A DNA stretch of 64,000 nucleotides from Andalucia godoyi (taxonomy: Eukaryota; Discoba; Jakobea; Jakobida; Andaluciidae). Location of the stretch: the NCBI GenBank assembly GCA_009859145.1, contig VRVR01000039.1, positions 7,909 to 71,908 on the forward strand, read 5' to 3'. The notes below the pieces were generated by a model. The model saw nothing but the letters and a program-made list of their open reading frames with translations. It did not search any database and was not told the origin of the DNA. A program made the position numbers and the translations under genes. Position 1 is the stretch's first letter. Every line of letters starts with the position of its first letter. This document shows positions 7,546 to 16,615 of the stretch, one piece after another.

Positions 7546-9609
7546 ATGTCGAGTGAAGTGCCGTCTGCAAGAGTTCGGGTGGCGATTCGGCTTCGTCCGT
7601 CGTCGGAAGCAGAAGCCGCCCGCGGAGATCCCGAGGTGTTTTATGCGCCGACGATGACCACCCTCGCGACGACAGGGACCGCTCCGTCTCCAAAGTCGTA
7701 CACGTTTGATCTGGTGCTTCCGGGAGACACGCAGCAGGAAGATGTGATCCATGCGTGCTCGCTCCCCGATCTGCTCTCCTCGGTCGTGGATGGATACATT
7801 AGCACGGTGATGGCGTACGGACCAACGGGTGCTGGAAAGACGTTCACAATGACAGGCCCAGAACAGAATCCAGGCATGATTCCGCGGGCGTTTTCTATAC
7901 TGTGGGACATCATCTCCCACATCAGCTCACAGGGTGCAGAGGCTGCATTCCGTGTCCAGTGCTCCTATCTCGAAATCTATAATGAAAAGGTGTATGATCT
8001 GCTGACTTCGGGGTCATCGAATGAGACCTTGCCGGTGCGATGGACGTCGAAAGAAGGGTTCTTTGTGGAAGGACTCATGCTGGTGGAGTGTCGCGACGCC
8101 AGTGACATGATGTTTGTGCTGCGCGAGGGCCTCAGCAACCGTCGAGTGGCTGCTAACCAAGTGAATCGAGATTCGTCGAGGTCTCATGCGTTGTTTACCG
8201 TGTTTGTGGAGTGCAAACGCACTGACCGGCTGGACGGTACGACCACCGTCCGAAGAGGGAAGATGCATTTCGTGGATCTCGCTGGGTCCGAGAGACTCGG
8301 AGATGCACACATGACAACTGCGTCCGGGGCGTCCTCGTCTGCTGGCCAGCCTTTTTCCTCGTTTTCCAACACTTCGTTGCTGCAGACCCAAGTCAGTAGC
8401 ATGTCGGCAGGCTCTTCCGAATCAACTCTGTTGAGAGAAACTGTACATATCAACAAGAGTTTGTTCACCCTGGGCAAGGTGATCTCGGTCCTGGGCGACC
8501 CGTCATTTGTCCCGGGATCGCGGTACGTGCCGTATCGAGAATCTGTGCTCACTCGTCTGCTTATGGATGCTCTTGGTGGATCTGGTCGTACGCTTCTTGT
8601 TGCATGTGCGTCCCCAAGTCTTCGGTCGTGGGACGAGACGATGCTGACTCTCCAATATGCTGCGCGCGCTGCAAACATTCGCAATCGCCCAATGTTGCAA
8701 ATGGATCCGCGAGAACACATGATTGAAATGCTTCGTGAGCAGCTTCGCGCGCTGCACAATGAGAACCAGGCTCTTCGGTCTCTTGTTCATCCCTCAGCAC
8801 TCTCTATGCTGCCGAACCAAATGGCCGTGCTTGCACAGTCTTCGTCTGGCGGCAGCAGTGTGACGAGTGCTGGCTCTGCGCCCTCTGGTAGTGGATCGGG
8901 TGGTGTGGCAGGTGCCCGCTTGGTTCCTCTTCGATCGTCCTTCTCCCCGCAAAACATATTGTCGTCGTCGCCATTGTCGTCGCCATTGTCGTCTTCCAAC
9001 GGCGGCGGTGCGGTGAATGTGAATGTCGACAACCTTGTGGAAGAGAATAACAAGATAGCAGGCCAGCTGGAGGCAATGCAGCGACAAATGGAAGAGCTGA
9101 TGCGTGAGAACGATGTGATTCGCGCTGGCTGTTCGTATATACCCGAAGGATCGTCTGTATCTGTTCGGGAAGAGGAACTTGCTCGGCATGTGCAAGTGCT
9201 GCGCGCCTTGCTGGAAGAACGGTTTTCTTCGCTTGATGCAGAACGGCTGAGTGGAGCTGTAGCGCAGCTTCTCAATGAGATGAGAACGTCTTCGTTTTCG
9301 TCGAACATCGAGACTCTTGAAGTCCAAAAGCTGAAAGAGCACAACGCAAGCATGAAGCGGCAGATCGAGGAACTTGAAAAACGAGAGAAGGAGTGGATGC
9401 GCAAACAAGATGAGCAGCAAAAGTGGACTGTCCCCGACGACTTGTCTCCCGATTCTAGCACTCCTTCGTCGTCGTCTTCCGTTTCAGCTGCTACCTCTGC
9501 TGTGGACGCTAAACGTCGCATGCGGCTTCTTCAGAACGAAAATGGGTATTTGAAACGGCGAATTTTTGAACTGGAAGCACAAATCGGAATGCACGATCCG
9601 GACGGATAA
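7546..9609 (+). CDS. Kinesin with N-terminal motor, 687 aa
   Basis: Microtubule motor. The motor domain spans about residues 5-385. It has the P-loop GPTGAGKT at about 92, switch I NRDSSRSH at about 207, switch II DLAGSE at about 245 and INKSLFTLGKVI near 303. Between switch II and the INKSL helix lies a Ser/Thr/Gln-rich insertion: 51 residues where about 15 are usual. After the motor comes a neck/coiled-coil around 390-420, a Ser/Gly-rich linker, and further coiled coils at about 480-530 and 590-680. The order of parts and the sequence after the motor recall the KIF12/kinesin-16 group, but I would not fix the subfamily. The ATG at 7546 gives a normal N-terminus (VRVAIRLRP). Confidence 0.93.
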   Translation: MSSEVPSARVRVAIRLRPSSEAEAARGDPEVFYAPTMTTLATTGTAPSPKSYTFDLVLPGDTQQEDVIHACSLPDLLSSVVDGYISTVMAYGPTGAGKTFTMTGPEQNPGMIPRAFSILWDIISHISSQGAEAAFRVQCSYLEIYNEKVYDLLTSGSSNETLPVRWTSKEGFFVEGLMLVECRDASDMMFVLREGLSNRRVAANQVNRDSSRSHALFTVFVECKRTDRLDGTTTVRRGKMHFVDLAGSERLGDAHMTTASGASSSAGQPFSSFSNTSLLQTQVSSMSAGSSESTLLRETVHINKSLFTLGKVISVLGDPSFVPGSRYVPYRESVLTRLLMDALGGSGRTLLVACASPSLRSWDETMLTLQYAARAANIRNRPMLQMDPREHMIEMLREQLRALHNENQALRSLVHPSALSMLPNQMAVLAQSSSGGSSVTSAGSAPSGSGSGGVAGARLVPLRSSFSPQNILSSSPLSSPLSSSNGGGAVNVNVDNLVEENNKIAGQLEAMQRQMEELMRENDVIRAGCSYIPEGSSVSVREEELARHVQVLRALLEERFSSLDAERLSGAVAQLLNEMRTSSFSSNIETLEVQKLKEHNASMKRQIEELEKREKEWMRKQDEQQKWTVPDDLSPDSSTPSSSSSVSAATSAVDAKRRMRLLQNENGYLKRRIFELEAQIGMHDPDG

Positions 9610-9799
9610 TGAGCGATGGGGCCGTGGGGCAAATGCTGGATGCGCAATTCTGCACACAACAAAAGAGAGCAATACCAAGAGAAAGAGTGTATATTATTTT
9701 TATTATTTTTAAACAAAAGGATCAGATGGGCCGCTGTACATTAAAATGGCCAACAAAATACCGGCGGAGTCGACGACGATGGGGATGGTTATGGTAAAT

Positions 9800-10498
9800 T
9801 CAACTATTGACGGCGTGGAGCTGCTTGCCGCGGGGGCGATATGCAAGCCAAGCAGCTGAGTGTACCGAGACGTCTGTGGACGATTCAGGAGACCGACCAA
9901 GGACGCGCTTGAGACAGCGCATGACCTTCGAGTCGGCAGACACAACCTTGAGAATCGATGTGCCCTCGGGAACATCGACCGCAAAGTGCTCATGCGAAGA
10001 TAACTGCGGCGGCACTGCAGAATGAAATCGGGAGCTAGAAGGAGTGCTTCTCCTATATTTTCGTCGACGATTCTCTTCGGCATCACCATCGTCCCTGTCG
10101 TCTATCTCGGACAACCGATGCCTCTTGGTAGCCGTCGGCGATCCGCAGGTAAATGTAAAGCAAAACGACTCCATGCCAGGCAGCACATTCGACCTCCGCT
10201 TCTTTCCAGACTTCATTGCGCACCCCACCCCGTCGCCCTTCACCAGTGGCGGTGTCGCGTCGGGGGTTGAAATGAAACATGAGGATGATGATGATGATGA
10301 TGACGACGACGAGGTGGTGGTGGTTGTGGAGGATGCAGGAAGAGAGAAGCAAGACAAGTCGGATGAGACGGGAGAAGAGGATGAAGAAAGGGAATTGGAT
10401 GGAGAGGCCGTCGCAGTGCTGTTGCGATCTGCGACATCCGTGTTGAGAAGAAAGTGGATCGATGACTTGGACATGAAAGGCGACGAGTTGCAAAGCAT
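9800..10498 (-). CDS. Ser-rich protein with basic cluster, unknown
   Basis: I do not recognise this 232-residue protein. The first 100 residues are Ser/Thr-rich, with poly-Ser and poly-Thr runs encoded by a TCA/ACC-type repeat near 10280-10330. This is followed by basic clusters GKKRR and RRRKYRR that could be nuclear localisation signals. A more ordered-looking part (HFAVDVPEGTSILKVV) lies at about 165-200. Start is ATG at 10498. In the overlapping minus frame that ends at 9709 there is a hydrophobic stretch (EFTITIPIVVDSAGILLAIL). It could be the true C-terminus if an intron or a sequence error shifts the frame. Low certainty on the exact structure. Confidence 0.45.
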   Translation of the reverse strand: MLCNSSPFMSKSSIHFLLNTDVADRNSTATASPSNSLSSSSSPVSSDLSCFSLPASSTTTTTSSSSSSSSSSSCFISTPDATPPLVKGDGVGCAMKSGKKRRSNVLPGMESFCFTFTCGSPTATKRHRLSEIDDRDDGDAEENRRRKYRRSTPSSSRFHSAVPPQLSSHEHFAVDVPEGTSILKVVSADSKVMRCLKRVLGRSPESSTDVSVHSAAWLAYRPRGKQLHAVNS

Positions 10499-11298
10499 CA
10501 CAGCACAACTCCTACGCTAGGATACTTCGCTAGCTGCCCAGTCGATAGGAACACAGCAGAAGGGGGGAAAGATGGAAATGGAAACTGACACTCGAGAACA
10601 GACGTGAGCGAGTTCGGGGGCAATCAAGGATAGAAACGTAACAACAGCAAAACTCCGCTTCACAGCTCTCTTGTTGAGGGAAATCTCGAGGAAGAAAAAA
10701 GCATCAGAGAGAACAGGAAAAAGAAAACAAAAGGACGACGAGGGAGGATTTTAGAGTAAAAATGTTTTTTAAAAAAAAAACCGAGGCAGCTTGAAAAGAC
10801 CAGAACCAACGGAGACCAAATGACGATGTCCGCTGCCAATCCGCAAGCTCAAAGAAGAAAGAAAATCGGAGGAGGCACTGCGAAGTCACGGTAGAATCGC
10901 ACCGGGACGCATGCCGGTCTGTCGCTCCGCTATTTCCACTTTTGGCAAGTCGAGCACCGTTTTGAGAAGTGTTGCTGTGCTTTGACGACACCGGGGATTT
11001 CCAAACTAGGCAACTCCGTATCCCAAAAATGGAAGCACCACATCTCGATTTGGCCAAATGACTGGTCATATTTGGAAAAAGACTGACATGGAATGTCAGT
11101 TTTTGTCTTTTTCTTTCTTTTCTCTCTCTTTTTTACAGTTGATTTATTTTCCACCTTTTCACCTTTTCATTTTATCATTTTATCATTTTATCATTTTATC
11201 ATTTTATCATTTTATCATTTTATCATTTTATCATTTTATCATTTTATCATTTTATCATTTTATCATTTTTTTAAAAAACATCTGACATTGCCATTCGC
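10499..11298. other. Spacer with inverted repeat and AT repeat
   Basis: Between the Ser-rich gene and the end of the ABCG gene. It contains a perfect inverted repeat, ACTGACAT-GGA-ATGTCAGT, at 11082-11100 followed by T-rich sequence, and the 8-bp tandem array described separately. Open frames here have no recognisable similarity. Confidence 0.5.
11168..11268. repeat. Tandem 8-bp repeat (CATTTTAT)n
   Basis: About 12.6 nearly perfect copies of CATTTTAT lie 30 bp beyond the stop codon of the minus-strand ABCG gene, so they probably fall in its 3' untranslated region. Confidence 0.95.
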
Positions 11299-13176
11299 TT
11301 ATTTGCGGAAGCGCAGCGCGAGATAGGCAATGACACGGAATCCAATGATCATGGCGCAGAGGACCAGGGCACACTCCGTGATGGTGTACTTATCAAGACC
11401 AAGGGAGTCGATGGTGGTTTGTCCGTTCGGGATTGGGCAAACACCGTTCTTGAGCTCCGAAGGCTGGCAATTCAGCTTGAGACCAGTGAGTTCGTTGAGG
11501 GAGATTCCAACGTAAGTGTACTTGACGTAACTCAGAGCGTCCAACCAGCTGAAATAGGAGGGCAAGGCCTTCGGCGAAAGGAAGAAGCCACCAAACAAAC
11601 GGCAGATTTCCAAGAAAACAGCGAGCACCGACAAGGCCAGATTCACGCGACGGCACAACGCGGCGACCATGATGGCGAGCGAGAATGCTGCCAAGTTGCA
11701 CAGCTCCATGAATGCGAAGAATGTGAAGAACTTTGAGGCATCGTTTTGGAATCCTACCAACCAGTACACAGTCAAGCTGAACACAAGAGGATAGACCATT
11801 TGGATGATTGTCTCGGCAGTGATCTTTGCAACAAAGTATGCAGATACGAGATACGTTCCGGCCGCACGCTCGCGCAGCACAATCGCTCTTTCAGCCGGGA
11901 ACGAGTTCACACTCAGCAGCGCTCCAAATATTCCCTGGTTGATGACGCAGAAGAACAACACTGGCTGTCGCTTCGTTGTGGATACTTGACCAGTTCCAAT
12001 GTCCAAAAACACCGTACCAATCAGAACGGCCATCAGAACAGACTGGAAAAGCTGCGTTAAGAGCGTGAACCGCGCTCGCAACACATTCTTTGCACAGCGA
12101 ACCGTCAGCACACAAAACTGCTGCCACCAAGTCGGCCGATTCTTTTTCAGTAGCCCATTCTTGCCATTCTCCTGGTCGAATGCCAGAGCTGCGTTTTGAG
12201 GAATGAGAACGACTGACGAGGCATCCGCGTTACCGTTGGTCTGGGAGCTGGGCTGTTCCTTGGAGGACACCGTCGGGCGCTTGCCGTTGGTGATTATCTT
12301 CTTTGCATTGGCGTCTGCAACAATGGCATCCTCCGGCTTGACGGCGTTGATGACATCCAAGACGAAATCCGCGGGGTTGGTATGGTCGGGGCAGTCGAAA
12401 CCAGCAGAGGCGTAGAATGCAAGAACCTCGTTTGCAGGTCCGTGGTAGAGCACCTGTCCCTTGTGGAGGATCAGAAGATCGTCAAACAAGGAAAAGATCT
12501 TGGTCTGCGGCTGATGGATGGTGCAGACTACTGTGCAAGTTCCCGAGTGCGCAAGATCCTGCAAGGATTCCATAAGAGAAAGAGCCGTAGAGGAGTCGAG
12601 TCCGGAAGTTGGCTCGTCCAGGAAGAGCAGACGAGGTCTTTGCAGCAGCTCGACTCCGACGCAGAGGCGCTTTCGCTCACCACCGGAAATGCCACGGTGC
12701 TCATCGTTACCGACACGGGTATCTGCACAGGCCGAAAGTCCGAGTTGCCGAATGACTTCTTCTACGCGCTCGTCCTTGTCCTCCTTGCTGATTGTTTCGG
12801 GAAGACGGAGATATGCCGCATAGCGGAGAGATTCCCTGACAGACAAATGAGGGAACATTAGGTCGTCTTGCATCACATATCCGGCCACACGCTTCATGTC
12901 GTGAAGCTCGTACTCCTCTCCGTCCATCCGGATGGATCCGGTCTGAAGCCGTGCCTGGTTCATTCGGCACGCAAGAAGATTCATAAGAGTGGTCTTCCCA
13001 GCACCAGACGATCCAATGATTGCCAGCATTCGGTTCTGCGCTTGGCCGCAAATGTTTCGAAGCAAGACAACTTTTCCGCTTTCCGTCACCACAGTCACAT
13101 CCTCCCACGACAACGCAGCTCCCGAGCCATTCGCTGCGCCATTCAGTTCATCCTGAGAAATTGCTGATTGCATCAT
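11299..13176 (-). CDS. ABCG-type half transporter, 625 aa
   Basis: ATP-driven exporter of the G subfamily (White/Scarlet/ABCG2 group), with the nucleotide-binding domain before the membrane domain. Walker A GSSGAGKTTLMN is at about residue 53, the ABC signature ISGGERKRL at about 162 and Walker B LLFLDEPTSGLDS at about 183. A polar linker (about 300-345) is followed by six hydrophobic spans from about 365 to the C-terminus, ending in a basic RFRK. Half transporters work as dimers; sterols, lipids or drugs are typical cargo, and the substrate here is unknown. It starts with tandem ATGs at 13176. The length is normal and there is no sign of damage. Confidence 0.95.
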   Translation of the reverse strand: MMQSAISQDELNGAANGSGAALSWEDVTVVTESGKVVLLRNICGQAQNRMLAIIGSSGAGKTTLMNLLACRMNQARLQTGSIRMDGEEYELHDMKRVAGYVMQDDLMFPHLSVRESLRYAAYLRLPETISKEDKDERVEEVIRQLGLSACADTRVGNDEHRGISGGERKRLCVGVELLQRPRLLFLDEPTSGLDSSTALSLMESLQDLAHSGTCTVVCTIHQPQTKIFSLFDDLLILHKGQVLYHGPANEVLAFYASAGFDCPDHTNPADFVLDVINAVKPEDAIVADANAKKIITNGKRPTVSSKEQPSSQTNGNADASSVVLIPQNAALAFDQENGKNGLLKKNRPTWWQQFCVLTVRCAKNVLRARFTLLTQLFQSVLMAVLIGTVFLDIGTGQVSTTKRQPVLFFCVINQGIFGALLSVNSFPAERAIVLRERAAGTYLVSAYFVAKITAETIIQMVYPLVFSLTVYWLVGFQNDASKFFTFFAFMELCNLAAFSLAIMVAALCRRVNLALSVLAVFLEICRLFGGFFLSPKALPSYFSWLDALSYVKYTYVGISLNELTGLKLNCQPSELKNGVCPIPNGQTTIDSLGLDKYTITECALVLCAMIIGFRVIAYLALRFRK

Positions 13177-14293
13177 TTCTACTTTCCAATGCCGTGGTTC
13201 TTTTTTGATTTCTTACAGGGAAGAGCAAAAGAAAGAGGGGAGGGAGGAGGAAGAAGAAGAAAGAGAAGGGGTGAAAAGGCGAAAACAGCGAGGAACGACT
13301 TTTAAAAGAGATTCCGCTAGAGGCCGGAGATGCTCCGGGGCACCGTCGTTGCTCTATTGTCGTAAGCATCCTGGACGTGTACCACGTTAAGGCACTCCCT
13401 TCAAGAGTGGAACGAGAATTTCCAAACAAGAACGGCACTGTGCGGGCAGACATCCCTCCGATTCAAAACAAGCCTCGTCCGTTACCTTTTATGGATCCAA
13501 TTTTTGCCGATCCTCTCCATACTCGATTCCAAAATGACCGAGTTGCTCGGATGCCGATCAAAACCGCACCCAAGCCTCCGACGGAAGTGAGGAATCCCTT
13601 TTCTTTTCTTTTTTTTTTTGGGGGGGGGAGGGTTGGACGCACGGAAAATTCCAATGGGCGTTTCCCTGCGGTGTTTCTTTTTCCCCCCAACGACACGCAG
13701 GGTTCCCACACCTCCTTGAGAAACAATGTGTGGGAAATACCAGTGTTTGGAGGAGGGGAGAGGGAAGCAGACTCGTCTGGAGAGCGATCACAACAGCGAC
13801 GACAACGGACGCCTTGATGGGGCCTATCGTTCTTCTGGAGGCATTCAAGCTTCGGAAGCCAAGCAGTGCATCCTCAACACACCTGTTTGTTCGTTTCCGC
13901 GTCCCGCACCAAACATGGAATTGACGGGTTGCAAGTATCTTGTGCTTTCCATGTCGTGTGTTCCTTCTGCATAGCACGCAGTTCCCCTTTTCAGGACCAA
14001 TTAAACAAAATGGAAGCCTGTCGTACCACCAAATGCTTTCACTCCGGCCCCCAACCACTCCACTGATTGTCGAGTGTCGACTGGACAGCGACTGCGGATT
14101 GATCAGGTCTGTTCATTTGTTTTGATTGATACGTCAAATCTTTCTTGTTTCCCTTGTTTCCCCTTATATTCTGCATTTGTAACACTGTCTTTTGCTTATC
14201 ATCATTATTCATCATTTTATTACAATGTTTTCTTAATTTTTTTTTTTTACTTCTTCATTTTTTCCCCCTCTTTCCTTTCCCCTCTTCTCTTTT
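13177..14293. other. 1.1 kb divergent intergenic region with T11-G9 run
   Basis: Upstream of both the ABCG gene (-) and the phosphatase gene (+). A run of 11 T followed by 9 G lies at 13609-13628. A pyrimidine-rich stretch (about 14130-14290) leads into the phosphatase start. On the plus strand 13278-13608 is open without an early ATG and reads plausibly, but I cannot support a gene (see findings). Confidence 0.5.
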
Positions 14294-15391
14294 ATGATTC
14301 CGCGCGCTCGGAGCAAACTTCGTCTATCCAGTTCCTCTTCCTACTCGCCTGTCCAGTCGGACTCTGCAGAACTGTTCCCGATTCTCGATTCCGCCACATC
14401 CACGACTGTCGCCATGAGCACAATGCGCAAGTTCCTGTCGGAGCATTTCTGTGTTCCGGTGCCCGTGCTTTTCCCTACACGGTGGTTTGTAAAGTCGTAC
14501 ATCATCGACTGGGCTACCGTGTTTGTCATATTTGTAGTGATGATTTTCTTCAACCAGGTTGCTGCTCCCAGATCACGGTACATCCAGTCGGAGCCGCGTG
14601 ACGCAGCATACGGGTATCCCTTTCAACATTCGGAAATAGTGCCTGTGTGGCTGCTGCTGATGTTCACGCTGGCCGTTCCGCTGGTTTCGTTCACTTTCTT
14701 CAATGCCGTGTACTATCGGTCTCTGCACGACATGCATCACGCGACAACTGGCCTGTGCTTTTCTGTTGTCGTCGCAAACATCATCGTGGACATCGTAAAG
14801 GTGTCGGTAGGGTACTACCGCCCAGACTACTGGTCGCGTGTCGACAACGGGTCTCTGGTAGTCGAGGGCCGCAAGTCATGGCCTTCGGGACATGCGGAGC
14901 TCTCGTTTACAGGCCTCGTGTATCTTTCGCTGTACATGTCTGCAAAGCTTGGTCTGTTTCGGAAAGACCGCGGCTCGGCTCCTTTCTGGCGAGCGCTGCT
15001 GTGCGCGTCTCCTGTCTCTTTGGCGGTCTTCACAGCGGCGTCACGCGTGGTCGATTATCGACACCATCCCGCGGATGTCATCACGGGTGCAGTCATCGGA
15101 TCCATGATTGCAATCTGGGGGTATTTCGTCAACTATCCTTCGCTGTTTGACCCCTTTGCACATCTCCCGCTCTCCAGACACCCAGACTACTTCTTGTGGC
15201 TGCAGAAGACCTGGACGCATCCGCAAAATGCAGCCATGGTGCTCATGAATCTTGCCCCGTACTTCCAACAAGTCACCTCGACCACCGAAACGCTGGGATC
15301 CACCGCACTCCTTTCTTCGAGTCGTGACATTGAGCGTGGGAACATCATCCTCGACTTCCCCGCACCGTCCTCGACTCCGCAGCCAACATGA
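14294..15391 (+). CDS. PAP2-type lipid phosphate phosphatase, 365 aa
   Basis: Integral membrane phosphatase acting on phosphatidate, lysophosphatidate or related lipid phosphates. All three catalytic motifs are present: C1 KVSVGYYRP (K169 to RP176-177), C2 PSGH (197-200) and C3 SR...H...D (S250, R251, H257, D261), with His200 and His257 the expected nucleophile and relay. About six hydrophobic segments surround them, as in the LPP family. The first 60 residues are Ser-rich and cytosolic-looking. ATG at 14294 is used, but Met41 (14414) or Met44 would also give a complete enzyme. The C-terminal 60 residues are polar. Substrate and compartment (plasma membrane or ER) are not visible. Confidence 0.92.
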   Translation: MIPRARSKLRLSSSSSYSPVQSDSAELFPILDSATSTTVAMSTMRKFLSEHFCVPVPVLFPTRWFVKSYIIDWATVFVIFVVMIFFNQVAAPRSRYIQSEPRDAAYGYPFQHSEIVPVWLLLMFTLAVPLVSFTFFNAVYYRSLHDMHHATTGLCFSVVVANIIVDIVKVSVGYYRPDYWSRVDNGSLVVEGRKSWPSGHAELSFTGLVYLSLYMSAKLGLFRKDRGSAPFWRALLCASPVSLAVFTAASRVVDYRHHPADVITGAVIGSMIAIWGYFVNYPSLFDPFAHLPLSRHPDYFLWLQKTWTHPQNAAMVLMNLAPYFQQVTSTTETLGSTALLSSSRDIERGNIILDFPAPSSTPQPT

Positions 15392-15719
15392 TCGCAGCTC
15401 GCGTATTCATGATTGTTCCTGCTCTCTTCACCGCTTCGATCTCCTCTTCAGCCTTTTGACTTCGCCATCACAGGAAAAAAGCCAGCGTAAATGAATTTAA
15501 TTTGTTGTTGCTTATTACTACGAGTATCACTGTTGAACACAAGAATGCGCTTCATTTACAATTTCCGAAACAGATTTTCTAAAAGTATGAAAAAAGAAGT
15601 GAAAGAAGAGAAAGAAGAGAAAGAAGTGAAAGAAGAGAAAGAAGAGAAAGAGGACTTCCCTGTCTATCGACGGCCAGGAAGCACGTGTGTAATGAATGAC
15701 AAGACATGGAAAGAAACGA
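15392..15719. other. Convergent 3' spacer with 9-bp repeat
   Basis: Between the phosphatase (+) and mS33 (-) stops. Six copies of the 9-mer GAAAGAAGA, the third and last slightly changed, occupy 15601-15654. The rest is AT-rich and without coding signal. Confidence 0.8.
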
Positions 15720-15989
15720 CTACTTCTTCTTTCCAGACGACGCTCTCTTTCCTTCTCCCTTCTTGACAGTCTTGCCCTTCTTTTTCCTTCTCATCGTCGC
15801 GAGATCTGCACGCGCTCTTTGCGGATCCTTGAACTGGGTGTCGCCGAGCAGCTCGATCGCGGGCGGATACCACGACAGAATCTGCGGACCCGCAAGCGAC
15901 TTTCGCAATACCTTGTTTCCTGATCGAAGTCCATTTCCTACTACATTGCCAAAAATACGAGCTGCAGTCGCCGCAAACAGCGTCGACAT
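15720..15989 (-). CDS. MRPS33: Mitochondrial small ribosomal subunit protein mS33, 89 aa
   Basis: Component of the mitoribosomal small subunit. The short protein has the family pattern: an N-terminal A-x-R-I-F-G-x-V segment, SWYPP in the middle, and a strongly basic tail containing RRKKKGKTVKKGEGKR. The tail is the best-conserved part of mS33, where animal proteins end in KPKKGEGKR. Length (89 aa) is close to the usual 100-106. No separate presequence is visible, which is common for this protein. Start is ATG at 15989. On the coding strand a long T-run ending in GCAG (about 16013) lies 24 nt upstream, so a 5' leader intron is possible. It is convergent with the phosphatase gene. Confidence 0.87.
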   Translation of the reverse strand: MSTLFAATAARIFGNVVGNGLRSGNKVLRKSLAGPQILSWYPPAIELLGDTQFKDPQRARADLATMRRKKKGKTVKKGEGKRASSGKKK

Positions 15990-16478
15990 TCCTTCCTGCT
16001 GGTTTTCGGGTACTGCAAAAAAAAAAAAAAGAAAGGAAAAAGAAACAAAAGAAGAATAAGAAAAACTCCAAAACCACCAAAATCAAAAACAATCCGTGAT
16101 TATTGACCTTTGGTGAAATGCGAAAGGACCAAACCTTAGTAAGCAATGCAGTAATGAATCATGAAATGGAAAATTGCTGCTTCTCTTTCGTTTTTCCTTC
16201 TTGCTCCAACACAACAGTAGATGCTCTTCTTTGCAAGGGTTGTGTATTCTAATGAGCACAACACAAAAATTACAAAAAAACCTCAGGAATCTAGGGTTTC
16301 CGGGTTTCCCCCTCTACATACACGCGCAGTCCCATCTGCTGTAGTGCTCCCCCTTTCCGTTTTCCTTCTGCTTCCCAGAAAAGTCCTCACAACGCCTCTC
16401 TTTTTTCTCCTCGTTGGGCTGGCTCCTCTTTCACGTCCATTTCTACGCCTTTGATTCTTCTCATCATTCTTGTTGGTC

Positions 16479-16550
<72 letters not shown>

Positions 16551-16615
16551 TTCCTTTCACCTCACCCCCTCTTTCGCTGTGCTGGCTGCCTTCTTCTCGA
16601 AACCTTATTTAAAGA
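15990..16615. other. Divergent intergenic region
   Basis: Upstream of mS33 (-) and SF-assemblin (+). It includes an A-run at 16016-16030 and the long AT dinucleotide tract listed separately. TATTTAAAGA directly precedes the SF-assemblin ATG. No gene seen. Confidence 0.5.
16483..16546. repeat. (AT)32 microsatellite
   Basis: Thirty-two uninterrupted AT units end 69 bp before the SF-assemblin start codon. They may form part of its promoter or leader. Confidence 0.97.

Noticed and set aside
10044-10520. Plus frame with poly-Asp and poly-Val runs opposite the Ser-rich gene
   Set aside because: The runs are the reverse reading of a TCA/ACC-type repeat; no other protein-like part. The minus reading with nuclear-type signals is preferred, although neither is certain.
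11168-11268. Regular repeat array as a CRISPR candidate
   Set aside because: Eight-base units without spacers in a eukaryotic genome; a simple tandem repeat.
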